Shown: piece by piece, positions 49,363 to 61,108 of the stretch | Layout of the letters: every line of letters starts with the position of its first letter | Numbering within the stretch: position 1 is the stretch's first letter | Program-made: the position numbers and the translations under genes | The notes under the pieces: generated by a model | The model's database searches: none | What the model was told of the DNA's origin: nothing | What the model saw: the letters and a program-made list of their open reading frames with translations, nothing else | Origin: Leucogyrophana mollusca | Lineage: Eukaryota > Basidiomycota > Agaricomycetes > Boletales | Reading direction: 5' to 3' | DNA length: 64,000 nt | Assembly (NCBI GenBank): GCA_021014945.1 | Contig: MU266403.1 | Location: forward strand, 1-64,000

Positions 49363-49929
49363 GTCTGGTGAAGCACCCGCTGGAGGGCCGGCGGACGGAG
49401 CCGTGCTTTCAGTACAGCAGTGATGACCCGGGCCCACCTCAGACGAGCCTTACGACCCCGTCGATGCAAAACAGGATATGAATGATCGTGCATGATACTG
49501 AAAGACTCGCGAACGAATCGAATGTCTAAAATGGCGAGTGAGGTCGCGACTACTCACTCTGAACCTGAAAGATGGGATGTTGCCCCCAATATTTATCGCG
49601 ATGCAGAGATTCCTACTGTCCCTTGCCGCTGATATACCTTGGTCTTTAACACGGATGAGACCTGAATACGAGAAGCGCAGCACTTGTGAGCCGCTCAATA
49701 AATAGGTGTTCTAGGGACGCTGCGTGCCACCAATGGGTCGAACCCGAAGCCTTCTGTAATCGATTCAAACAAAATTTCGACACCTATAAATACCCGAATA
49801 CATGTGCATTGCGATCGCGGGGTGACCAGGATTCAACCCATCAAAACCAATAGATAGCCCGGTCACCTTCCCGGAACACGAGCAAAGTAAGAAGCAACCG
49901 CTGTCAACGCTGGAACTAGCGTCCCATGC
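49363..49929. other. Intergenic DNA
   Basis: Residual similarity to the F-box gene 3' part up to about 49530 (ATGCAAAACAGGATATGA... beside the SMRNRRRI region of the intact copy); nothing recognised beyond it. Confidence 0.4.
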
Positions 49930-50765
49930 TCAGGGTGCCTTCACAAATCTCCCTAAGCGGTGCCAAAATAAATGCTCCTCGCCTTCGTCAGGCAGCCCCC
50001 ACACCTTCTGTTCGCGCCAGCCTCCCACCGCTTCCACCCATAGATGGGTCGGTCGATCTAAATGACACCCGTCGAAAGCAAGGAGCCATAATGGCGTCCA
50101 GAAACGCTGCCACCACGCAACATCAGCACGCGCGCTTAGCACGTGCTCAAAGAATAGAAACTGTCCGCCAGGCTTCAGCACCTCGTCCGCGAGAGCTCTG
50201 ATCGTCTTTTCGGGCGATGGTACCGAGCACATCGCCCTTACCGAAATAATGACATCCGCCGAGTGCCGCTCTCCAAGGGTGCTCAAGATCTCGGTGAGAT
50301 CTTCTGCCCCACAAGAGAGAATGGTAAGGGATTTAGAAGACTCGTCATAGCCAGCTGCATGCGCGATGTGGCGGATTTTGTCATGCATGTGGACGTTGGG
50401 TTCAACGGCGACATACTTCGTCACACGCGACCTGTTGAGATAGTTGACAGCGTGTCCATGACCTATGTCCAGTAGTCGTGAGCGATTTAAAATCCAGTAG
50501 GTGGATGCTTGATATTACCTGCACCAATGTCCACAACAACCCCGTACGCGTGTTCCGTGATTAATTCTTCCTTCGCCTCCCGTCCATTCTCGTCCATTCC
50601 ATCTCCCATAATTGCCCACACATGGGACATGAACAAGCGTGAGATGGCCGATGGCCGCAAAATTATTGAGGGGGACCAAAGAACCGCCCATGCAGTGGGC
50701 AAGAATGCTGTTTGAATCACAAAACGCAGTTGTCCGAGCAACGCACACGCGGCTGAGAGTTGCAT
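49930..50765 (-). CDS. METTL7-like SAM-dependent methyltransferase
   Basis: Exons 50519-50765 and 49930-50462; 259 aa. A hydrophobic N-terminus (about residues 1-40) suggests membrane or lipid-droplet association as in METTL7 proteins. Class I methyltransferase motifs: VVVDIGAGHGHAVNYL (motif I, SAM), YVAVEPNVHMH (acidic/Asn pair after strand 2), SADVIISVRAMCSVPSPEKTIRAL (motif IV region), VLKPGGQFLFFEHV (post motif). C-terminus has a W-rich segment (VAWWQRFWTPLWLLAFDGC) typical of this family. Substrate unknown. Intron starts GTAATA, otherwise standard. Confidence 0.88.
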
Positions 50766-51477
50766 GGTGAGCCCGGATTATTCACCCGTGTGCAGGGGGG
50801 TTCGAAGGAAGGTGGGGCTAAAGACTGACCGGGACAACAGCGTAGCGCTGATGGTGTTGTGTTTGGTTGCACTGAGAGAGCAGTCTCATTTTAGAAAGTG
50901 TAGTATTCGTCTCTCGCTGCGACTCGCGGACTACTAAGCTCACCGATGTCGCTCAGCGTGCATAATTGCAGAGCCTCCTATTTGCCAAGCTGGAATTTCT
51001 TGGCCGCCGAAGTACTGTCAGCCGAGGCAAGTGTTGCCTTGAACTGGAAGAAACCGTTGGGAGATCGTAGACCCCGTAGATTATGGTTGCCTGGCTGTAG
51101 CCGGGTCCCAGCTGGTCTCAGCCGTCGTCGATATGCATGCAATACTCCAATGGAGTTGGCGTTTTCCGAAGGAGTTGCAAGCCAGGTCCGACCATGCTCA
51201 CCACTTCGTGGTTTGGTACATAAATGCATCAGTATGTAAGACTGTATAAACTAAACATTATACGGGAGAGGTATGTAGTGTATCCGCGGCCAAAGATAAA
51301 AATATTTACAGAGATCACAGATCGAAGCACCTCCTATCTCCAGAAACACTCGCGGGTGTTAACAAAGGGCTTGTATGCCTTGTAACCTCCAGCATGACTG
51401 CTGCTGGATAGAGTGTCACGTGGGAACGTCGCACATAGGAACGATGGAGGATAGGAATTCATGAAATATAGAACCAG
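50766..51477. other. Intergenic DNA
   Basis: 5' flank of the methyltransferase gene and 3' flank of the kinase-GTPase gene; no feature recognised. Confidence 0.5.
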
Positions 51478-54400
51478 TCACTGTGGCTGCGACGATTGCC
51501 CACGATTGCCCGAACGAACAGAAAAGCGGCGCGTGAGAGCTCGTTTCTGTTTTTGAGCTATGCTGAGCTGCCTATGCATGGCCGCACGATCTTGCGGAGA
51601 CCCCACGCTTCGACGGATCAAGTCTTGGAATTTGACGACGAGTTGCGTCCACCATCGAACCAGAACAGTATACGCAGAGGTCTCGGATAGTGGCTTTCCT
51701 TCGTCCACCATCTCTTTCTGCAGTTGAATGGGTTGACGATCTGCAGTGTGAAATTTATCAATGATTTCCCAAGCCGACTGGAACGTCGAGGAGAAGCGAG
51801 TCACGCGAGAGCCATGATCCATGAAGGGCTTCCAGAATTGCGTCCGGAGCTGGTCCTCCCGTCGGTTTCCTAATTCTATGGGAACTTCATCCCACATCGT
51901 CGTGGTCAAAATGACGTTCTGTAGTGCGCCCACGCCGCACAGCTCTTCAAACATCGACAGATTCCGGATCGGCGCTCCGCGCATTCTACTCTCTGAGATA
52001 CTGTGAAAGTATAGGATACCAGTCAATGTGATGTGTTTTTTATAACTAGAGGGACGGAAGTCCGATCAGCGCTCCCAGCTCCCCTAGGGGCAAATGCATA
52101 CTTACGTGGCTTCCAGCCACACGGCAATCTCTTTGAGGACATCACAGTCCGTCCTCTGGGTGTCGTCAAAGCCTGGTGTATCGACGAGTACGATATTGCG
52201 CCCGCTTCCGTCGGGGTGAAGGCAGCTGAATGCGCGAACATGCTGCGTACACGATTCTAGAGTGTGACCGACGCGAGCCGATGATCGCCTTCTCGCTGCA
52301 TTTATAAACTTGTATTTTCGTCAGAATCCGCACCTGCTGTTAATAAATGTACTTGCCGAGCTCTTGCCAGTGCCAGTTGGGCCCATTACGCTAGCGAGAT
52401 TCGATGTCAGGCCCATCGGAACTACCCAGTGAGGTGTGTACTCACGCAATAATCATGTCCTCATCGGTGAATGTCACCGCTTCATCGTCATAAACTGATG
52501 CTCTAACGGACTCGTTAATACTGGGAGTGGCCGGGGATGATTGTGTGATTCCTGGCGCAAAAACGTGCGATCTTTGCGCACTTAAAATCCCAGAATACTG
52601 AGGGATATTGGGTTGCTGACGAGGGGTGAAATATGAGCCGGATGGACCTCCTGTGCTATTTTCTGAAGGTACAGGCGTGGCCAAGGGCGCAGTGGCGAGT
52701 GTAGAAAGGAGACGGGAAGTGAAATCTTTTTGTTGATCCTTGACAGGTTCCTCGCGACTGGGAATATCTGGATGAGACCGCAACTGCTGGACAACTTCAT
52801 TTGCCTTGGGGCGGCAGTCAGGATCCGCATCCCAGCATTTCTCGATCAAACTCCAGATCACGTCATCTAGCTCAGGGCTATCAGGGCGGGGAGGCCGTTG
52901 GTGTTGCGCGACAGCCATGATGGCGTGAGGAAGAGCAAACTCGGAGAAGCGCGGTCGCCCAGCATAAATCTAGGACTAGGTGAGCCCCAAGAAGGGACGA
53001 GAAAGACTGCTTAACGGAACCTCGTAACACACGCAGCCAAACGAATACATATCTGTGGCACAACTTTTTCGTTTCCGCTCCGTTCCTTCGTACTGTAACA
53101 GCTCGGGAGCTAGCCAAAGGAGGGACCCAGCTCCAGATGAACTGGAAGCAGGCGAAAGTTGCACATTCAAATCTTCTGCGAGCGTGCACAGACCAAAATC
53201 GGCAACGCAAGCCCTCGATTCTGAAGTGATGAGGATATTTGCCTAAATAATACGTCATTAAATGGGGCGGGGCATAGTCTGCAATTACTAACGCCTTTCA
53301 GGTCGCCATGAATCACGGGGGGGTCGAAGGAGTGCAGATAGTCAAGACCTTGGGCGACATCTAGCATCTGTCGACAACTGTGATTATTATGCTACGCCGA
53401 GATCCCGCTTGAGCCACGTACCAGTGACAGCCGATTGGCTTGCGCATTTTTCCCGAGGTATTGTGAAATGTTCCCGTTAGTCATCCACGGTGATACGAGG
53501 CACACTCGAGACGGAGTCTCAGGCAAGCGATATACACCGCAGAACGGTAAGACGTGTGGATTGGAGAGTTGTCCCCACAGAACCGCTTCTTTCGAGAACG
53601 CCTAGGCGCTAGCGTCACCCAAACCGAATAAACACTAACTCGAGATACGCACCTTGATTAGACTTTCCACAGCGGGGGTATCGAATACTCGCAAAATCTT
53701 GATAGCAACAGCGTGACCCGCTAAGGTCCCTTTACAAATGTCTCCAAAGCTCCCACCGCACACCGGATTGAGGCCACGGGTATCAAGATTCCGGAGAACT
53801 AGGCACTCCGGATACAGTCCAGAATTTCGGGATAGCTTGATTATCGCCCTCACTAGAGCCGGACGAATGCCACCAAGCGGCAAGATATCGAGGAGCTATA
53901 TGAAATGCATTAGTTAAACGGTCTATAACAACCAGAGCGCAATCATAGGCGACAGATACCTCTTGAAAGAGATCAAGTAAGGACTGGGCATCTAGTTCTT
54001 TCTTGTCTTGTAGCAGCTCCCGCCGATGAGGATCTTTGATAATAATCCATATTCGAGCGGAAATACACAGTGCATCGAGTTTCAGAATATTTTTGAGTAG
54101 CGTTTCAGCTCCGGTAGCACCATCTTGCGGTAGTGAATGCTCTGAGTCGTGAGAGCCACGATGCTTATGAGGTTTGCTTAGCAAAAATAGCAATGCCTGG
54201 TTTCTTTGAGTCCAACGTACCACTTTGCATCGACTAAGGTATATTCGTAAAGTATCGTTGATGGAACGATACTTTACGAGCTGGGCGATATCGTCAGCAC
54301 TGGTGGTCCACTCGCGGTATTTCGTTTTCAAGGCGTTCTCCAGTCTGAACAATCAACACGTTTACTAATGTGCCACGACGGTGAACGAACCGAGACCGAC

Positions 54401-54696
54401 GGGCAACACACCTGGGTCTAGAAACCTTCACAAGCTGTAGAATGTACGCGTAGAATCGCTGCAGGCACGCTCTATTAGAGATTCGTCAACTTCCTAGCGA
54501 GTTTTTGGCTAACTGGGTATATCAGGGCGATCTCAGCACCATCATGTTCTCTTCCAAATCCATGAATCGACGCGATCTTCAGTATCTGTAAGCTGTTGGC
54601 ACGAAGCCAATCACCTGGAGCATCGACCAAGGAAATGGAGGTTTCGAATTCCCCAAGTGCATCACCAAATCGCGAGATCGAAGAATCGGTAGACAT
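51478..54696 (-). CDS. TKL kinase fused to AIG1-like GTPase
   Basis: Exons read with confidence: 53960-54344, 53653-53895, 53422-53601, 53293-53367, 53021-53242, 52446-52969, 52357-52390, 52106-52308 and 51478-52045, all in phase (over 810 aa). A further exon 54412-54471 fits upstream; the start (ATG 54696?) is unresolved. N-terminal helical region of about 150 residues; kinase: GGSFGD loop, VAIK, KEAVLW, HGDLKGAN, DFG, LAPELL, DMYSFGCVCYE, CRPKANEV. Then a Ser/Pro-rich linker of about 100 residues, and DMIIA entering a 34-nt P-loop exon (GPTGTGKSS), a 203-nt exon (INAARR, VGHTLESCT, DTPGFDDT) and a last exon (YFHSISESR, TTTMW, coiled tail). The G-domain exons have exactly the sizes of the free GTPases. 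The P-loop intron starts GC instead of GT. The G4-like Lys is Met here. Confidence 0.85.
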
Positions 54697-55034
54697 CACA
54701 AAACCTGACAGGCATGAGGAGAAGGTATGATCCCCCACGTTTCAAGCATCTTGCTTAAGTACTACTAGTCTAGGCAAAGTCCAGACGCCGTCCATAAGCC
54801 TGCTGGGCGCCTTATCGTGGCTTCGCTGAAGCTGATTGGTGACCACACTACAATCGGTCAGCAGACCCCTTCGAACCCTGGAACTCGATGTCCTCGTGGA
54901 TCATCTCATGTTCCGTAACCACTAGGGTTACGCGCTAATGTCTTCCAAGTTCTAGCTTTTTAGTCTTTCAGAGGGTGTTTGCCTACCAATATCCCAACTG
55001 CCATAACTCCTGTAGTCAACGGCCTTTCGAAAAA
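54697..55034. other. Divergent promoter region
   Basis: Lies between the kinase-GTPase gene (minus) and a free GTPase gene (plus); no other feature seen. Confidence 0.5.
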
Positions 55035-55955
55035 ATGTTTCAGAAATCAAAGAGAAAAGGTTGGAAGGGGAAGGACAGGAGGCACGATGATACTGTTATG
55101 AAGGACGCAATGGAGAGTGACATTATCATCCCGTATGTTCAGTTCTCTAGATCCAAGAATTGCCTAAACTCGTCGCTTACCGGTCAATTTCCCTAGCGTT
55201 ATGGGTGCAACAGGTGTCGGGAAAAGCACAGTACGCCGGGGTTTGAAAGATCGAAACATCACCACACTAATTCGATTTGAACAAATAGTTTATCAACACA
55301 GTCGTGGGGAAACCAGTGACAACTGTTGGGCATGACTTGCAGTCGTGTACTAAGCACCTTCAACACGTCATTATTCCTTGCCCCGGAGACCCATCCCGCC
55401 GTATTGTGCTCGTTGACACCCCTGGTTTTGACGATACTTATGTAGATGACTTCGAGATCTTGAGGCGTATCGCCGTCTGGCTGGCGTATTCGTGAGTACC
55501 GCTGAGAGTTCACGTCCGATACATTGCCAACGCTTTTTCATAGGTACAGCAAAGATAGAAAAGTCGCGGGCATCATCCACCTGCACGAGATCACTCAGAA
55601 TCGCATGTTTGGGTCATCGCGTAAGAACTTCACAATATTCAACGAGTTATGTGGGGAGGGAGCATCCCAGAACATCATCCTTGCAACCACGAAATGGGGC
55701 GATATCACGGAGGCCACAGCCCAGAAACATCAGCAGCAATTACTCTCGACGTTTTGGAGGGATATGATTAGCCAAGGCTCACGGACCGCTCAGTTTCGGG
55801 GTACTTCGGAGTCGGCTTGGAAGATAGTCAGCCTCATCCTTCCTAAATCACCTCTCATCCTTCAGATCCAAAGGGAATTGGTCGACGAGGACAAGATAAC
55901 GCCAGAAACCAAAGCAGGCGACGCCTTACGGATCGAGTTAGTCGAGCACAGATGA
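55035..55955 (+). CDS. AIG1-like P-loop GTPase, copy 8 (tail truncated)
   Basis: Exons 55035-55132, 55197-55230, 55289-55491 and 55544-55955; 248 aa. Basic N-terminus KSKRKGWKGKDRRHDD, P-loop GATGVGKST, INTVVGK, VGHDLQSCT, DTPGFDDTY, HLHEITQNR, ATTKWGDI. It stops at IELVEHR, shortly after ITPETKAGDAL, so about 60 residues of the coiled tail present in copies 1, 2, 5 and 7 are missing. Otherwise complete; may be functional without the tail. Confidence 0.85.
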
Positions 55956-56696
55956 CCAGGTACGTAGCTGGCGCCTCCTTTTCTTAGAGGGAGCTGAATA
56001 GTCCTGTTAGCAAACTATCGTGTTCTTCGATCCCTCTTCTCATCAGTTGTCTCATACCCACTCAGGAAATTGGCTTCTTGCGAGTCAGCGATCGCATGTC
56101 GACAGTCGGTACAACTGGTCATCCTTCTATCCCTTGCCATCTCTCGAGGTGCTCGTAGAATAGGCGGTACCGAACGGTGGGACTGATCAGTAATAGGGGA
56201 ATACCGGACTAACCCTAGAAGCCTCGTACTTGAACTCCTGCCAGGACTCGTAGCTGTGTCTCCGTATTATTTATGGTAGCCTTTGTATCTTGAGATCCTC
56301 CTGGCCACAACATTCAGTCGATTCAACTATTTAGCTCAGTGATATTGTAGCTGCAAGCATTGGCGCATCCATTCCACGCTTCGAGTCAACTGTGTAGGTG
56401 GCCAGTGATGTTCCCTTAGTTCAAGGCAAAGGTTTTCACAAGGTTATGAATAAATAATTGGGATGAAACGGAACGGGGGGTGCTCGAGAGGAGAGCAGGG
56501 CAAAACGAGTGTGAATAATGGCGTTTCAAGGTAGAACCCTAGCGCGACTGCCTTTACGTTACAACGCCAGATACGAGGCGTCACGCGTCACCACACCAGC
56601 ATCAGAGGGTTCTATAAAATCCGACAGCTGGATCAGAGACTTTTGAACGGCGGACACTAACTTCGAACTTGTGGCTACTCGTCTCAGCTTGAAATC
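55956..56696. other. Intergenic DNA
   Basis: 3' flank of GTPase copy 8 and promoter of the monooxygenase gene; no gene recognised. Confidence 0.5.
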
Positions 56697-58327
56697 ATGG
56701 CAAACCCGAGGCCGCTGAAGATAGCCATTGTGGGAGGAGGTCTTGGAGGTTTGACGGCGGCGATATCATTGAGGAGACAAGGGCACAATATAGAGGCGAG
56801 TATCCTCTGTTGATTGCACAACTGCTTCTTCACTCACACTCTACCAGGTCTTTGAATCTGCTGCGACGTTCACCGAAATCGGTGCGGCAATAGGCCTTCC
56901 TCCTAATGCCGTGCGCATCCTCGACTCTCTGGGGTGTACAAACGATCGCGTTCAAGGAGTAGAATACGCCGGCGTCAGTCGATCAAATGTTACGTATGCA
57001 CGGTGTTGAAGCTGTGTCCTTAGCTCGCCTCATACGATCCCGATGGAAATCCCGGATACACGGTCACTCTAGGCGACATCGCTGGGAAGTATGGATGTGT
57101 GAGCATAATCCGGAAGGGCACAAACTGGGCTGCTGACTTAACGTTCAGCAATGGCGCTTGTGCCATCGGGTCGACGCACACGAGGTTCTGAAGAATTTAG
57201 CGTTCGGTGGTGGAGACGGACCGCCCGCCAGTCTACATCTCAACAGTCAAGTCATCTCGTGCTCTCCTAATGAAGGTACCTTGACATTGAAAAACGGAAC
57301 GACACGTGAATTTGATCTCATCATCGGTGCGGATGGCATCCATGTGAGTTCATGTCTTCAGGCGTGGTATCAGTATTCCAAAGGCTTCTTCCCCTAAGTC
57401 CAGCGTGCGAGCTTCGGTTCTAAATGAGACCCTAGAGGCTCCTCCTTCGTCTGTGGCCGCATACCGTTGGGTAATAGATGCCTCCAAACTTGACGACCAT
57501 CCAGAGTTGGATTGGGTGCTGAAACGAGGTCCTTCGGGTCCACGAGTCGTCGCCTCAAGGGATTTTCGCGTCATCTTTCTTTATCCCTGTAGGAACAGTA
57601 CTCTTGTCAACGCGATGGGGATTCATATTGACAGGCGCGATCAGAGCAAAGTTGGTGAGCATGCTTGTTCACACGCAAAGATCGACTACAAAGGTTTAAA
57701 CAGCTATCGTGCTGACCACCATTTCACAGGCCTGCACGTCCCTGCTACCCGTGACGAGCTCCTCGACACGTTCAAGGACTTCGATGCAAAGTTTCAGAGT
57801 TTCTTGAATCTTGCAGAAGACATCGGTCTCTGGCAATTCCGCTCACTTCCAGACCTTACGACATGGGTTAATGGGCGCGTGTGCCTTCTCGGGGACGCGG
57901 CTCATGCGATGCTCCCTAGTAAGAGTTTTTCCCCCGTCCAGATCGGAGCATCACGAGACCCTGATTCTATCGCTTCAGCCATTGGCCAAGGAGCGGCCAT
58001 GGCATTTGAGGACGCTGCTACACTTGCCGTATTAATACCCGCTGGCACAGCTCCGGAGCACATATCAGCCCGCCTCAAGGCATATCAAGAGCTGCGTAAG
58101 CAGCGCGCTGATTACATCAAGACCGAGTCGCTCGAGCAGTTCATCATCCCTGCCAAGAGGGGTTTATACTATCGCAGTACGTCCGAGCTGGTTTGCTTGT
58201 ATTACGGCTCGGGCGCTGACAGCTTAAATGACCGATTATAGCGCCGGAAATGCAGCAGCTTGTCATGGGGCACGATGCGATCAACGCAGCACAGAAGTAT
58301 ATGCAAAAACTGGAAGAAAGGATCTAG
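56697..58327 (+). CDS. FAD-dependent monooxygenase (salicylate hydroxylase-like)
   Basis: Exons 56697-56795, 56848-56973, 57024-57098, 57149-57343, 57399-57654, 57730-57918, 57979-58176 and 58242-58327; 407 aa. Group A flavin monooxygenase: N-terminal Rossmann VGGGLGGLTAAISLRRQGH (FAD ADP), FTEIGAAIGLPPNA, the DG-like GADGIHSSVR, and the second FAD motif CLLGDAAHAMLP followed by GQGAAMAFEDAATL. Hydroxylates aromatic rings with NAD(P)H and O2; exact substrate unknown. The first intron starts GC (GAG-GCGAGT), a minor but accepted class. It converges with the next gene, the stops being only 35 bp apart, so transcripts probably overlap. Confidence 0.9.
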
Positions 58328-58362
58328 GCTATCGGTATGTAGATTATTTGTATGTCTCGTCA

Positions 58363-60552
58363 TCATTTGTATATGCTCGGCTGGAAAGTGATTGCTTGGA
58401 AATATTTGTCCAAACCTACCTCATCGTGTACTATGGCGCCCACCATCCCATCCGGCCTCACGATTATGATGGTCGACGTATCCCCTGTCGCGTAATTTCT
58501 ATATGCATGACCCTGTGAGTCGTAAAATACCTCAGCGCCCAAGCTGACGAGATCAACATGATCCCCTAGCGAAGACAGGATTGTTATCCGATGCAGGGCT
58601 TCTGCAGGGTAACGTGTGAGAGACTCTCTCAGACGAGAGTCTTCCCCACCGCTGACAGAGAAGAAGACAGCGGTGTGGAATGAGACCCCGAACAGCTGGA
58701 ATAGCGTCTTTTCCTCTTTAGTCAAAGTGTTGACCAAGCACGAGGCGTCAGGAGCTCGATCTCCAGCATGCACAACAGTATCACTGTGCATCCCATAGGA
58801 ATCATTTGCGCCTGAGCTATGTTCTTCGCCAATTTGCGGATCCAGAGCGCGCGCCCGCTGATCCACCACTATAGAACTCCATCTGTAGTTGACACCGAGC
58901 TGACTGAGCGGTCCACCACGCTTCCAATGATCATGATCACCTTTCGCGGCCGTAGATGTTTTGTTGAGGATTGCGGTGGATATGTTCAACACCTCGGCAA
59001 TGACCGGAAGGCGTTCTTCCGTGTAAGAAAGAAGAAGGTCTGGGGATGCTTGACCTTTTGCTACGAGAGCGAGCTTCCAAGCTAGATTAAACTGCACCAA
59101 GCCAGTTAGGTTAGTAGATGACATCAAATATATAAACTGTTGTTTCATACCGAATCTTGAATGCTAGTATTCAATCCCTTCAGTCAATCAAACGCAGTTA
59201 GTTGATATCTCTGTCATGAAACCGACTGAACGTACCTGTCCACCTGTCAAAGGATGGACATGGCCAGCATCTGGTGAGGTCACATCAGGCAAAGAGTCAT
59301 AGCAGTCCCATTCTGTTCCACGTACCTCCAACAATAAAAATACGACCATCCTGAAACCTGTCCACCATGCGAATGCTAGGCCTGTAATCGGTTACCCAAG
59401 TGCATTCGCCCAGGACGATGTCAGGGCGACCCATCTTGGCATGGAAGTACTCTTTGAAGGCATCATAGTCGGAAGAAAGCTTTTCATAGTCCACGTCTCC
59501 CCCGACGATGTAGACGGTCATCAGGTTCCCACTTTTGATTTCTGATGGCCATATAAGGATCCTAGTTGCACCTGAGAAATGAGCATAGCAAGGAATCGGG
59601 ATTTGGGCCGCTCACGTTCCCGAAGGCCCGCCTCCAAACAGGTGAAGATGCTGATGTCCGAGCCATGTGAATCTAAGCACGGAGAAGGAACAGGCTGACT
59701 CACATGCATATCTAGCCCTTGTAAGTGAACGTCCGCAATGACGAATCGCTCGTTTCGAGTTTCCCCGATGAAGGGAAGGCCGAGCTGCTTCCGCACGGTG
59801 CCTAGAAGCTTGAGTGAGCGGCCATTTCGCTATCCGAGACGCATCACTTACTGTGTGCCCCATCAGCTCCGACGAGCCAGCCCACTTTCACGGTCTCCAT
59901 AACCTCAGTGCCATCAATCATCTTTGCTAAATTGGCCACAACGTGATCGGCCTTCTGATCGAAGGACACCAGCCTCGTCCCCAGCTCCACATCGCATGCA
60001 AATGCGTGGAGGTGGGAGCGCAAGATGGTAACCGTGCGAGCTTGGGCTATCATCGCCGCGTTCGGCTGATCAAACCCCTAAGTGAGCAAAGGCACAGCGT
60101 TTTCTGATGGGGAGGAACCTTACCCATGGTGTACCAGATGTGGGCTCTTCGATCGGAGACATCCTCCACGTCTTGAGTGGTTCCGTGCCTCCCGGGAGCT
60201 CATAGCTCTGCATCGGCAGCGACGCAGCTGAGCTCTCAAGAATGTCAGGAAGGATGCCTAGAAGGTTGTACAGCTCTAGGGATCGTGGCTACGTCCGATG
60301 GAAATCAGCTCAGTCCGGCAATACGAGGTTCACAAACGCACTAACCATGACACCGGCACCTCTTTGTCCTACATGTGTAGCATAGTCTTTTTCGATAATG
60401 CGCACCGATACCCCATTCTTCAACAGTGAGAGAGCAAGGACGAGACCCGAGGGGCCAGCGCCGATCTATAATAACTGTGATCAGTTCACAACTCTTGGGA
60501 CTGCACGAAATACCGTGCCCACCACTAGCACAGTCCGGGAGTGGGAATCCAT
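58363..60552 (-). CDS. FAD-dependent monooxygenase (phenol hydroxylase-like), possible frameshift
   Basis: Exons 60523-60552, 60346-60465, 60124-60288, 59852-60077, 59704-59801, 59616-59672, 59326-59561, 59236-59270, 59151-59177 and 58363-59091. Motifs: VIGAGPSGLVLALSL (FAD), [63 protein letters not shown] (second FAD motif), and a C-terminal thioredoxin-like domain starting VHAGDRAPDASC as in fungal phenol hydroxylases. One junction does not work: between GLDMH (59704) and FTWLGHQHLHLFG (59672) the apparent gap is 31 nt and the frame is off by one, so this allele may carry an indel or use a site I cannot see. The last exon is 243 codons. Confidence 0.8.
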
Positions 60553-61108
60553 ATCTAATTTGACCTTGAAGAACCAACAAACGAGTAACCTTCCGACTAT
60601 CAGTGGTGTCGCTTGATTCCGAGGACTCCCCGACCAAAATAGAGACGAGAATTTACAACAAGTATAACAGATCAATGCACGCGGAACGCATCAACTCTTG
60701 GCCGAATTGATCGCGGGGTCGCTGTGAGCTCAAATGTAGTGCAGGTTCCCTACTTATTGGTCGGACCCACAGTTGGGGCTATACAGATTTGATGGTCCCA
60801 AAGGGTCCCAGGGGGTGTGATCGTTCCTGCGCCATGAGATGATCAGCAGGAAACGGCAAGCGAACCCGAAGAGTGCTGTGATCAACTGATAACAACAAAG
60901 AGCAAGCTGGGCCTTAGATGTGCATGAGCTAATGACCGGGGATCATACACAAAATAGTGCAACATCAGCAAAGCAGGATACAATCCAGCTTATGCGGTGA
61001 GGTATTCGGAGATTATCTGCTTCACCCTCGGATCTACGAGTTGAAGGACTTCTACAGTCTCGTTCTGTAGCACACGGTCAGTAAGGTTCACCGATTCCTC
61101 TCCAGGCC
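60553..61108. other. Intergenic DNA
   Basis: Promoter of the phenol hydroxylase-like gene and 3' flank of the SDR gene; nothing else seen. Confidence 0.5.
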
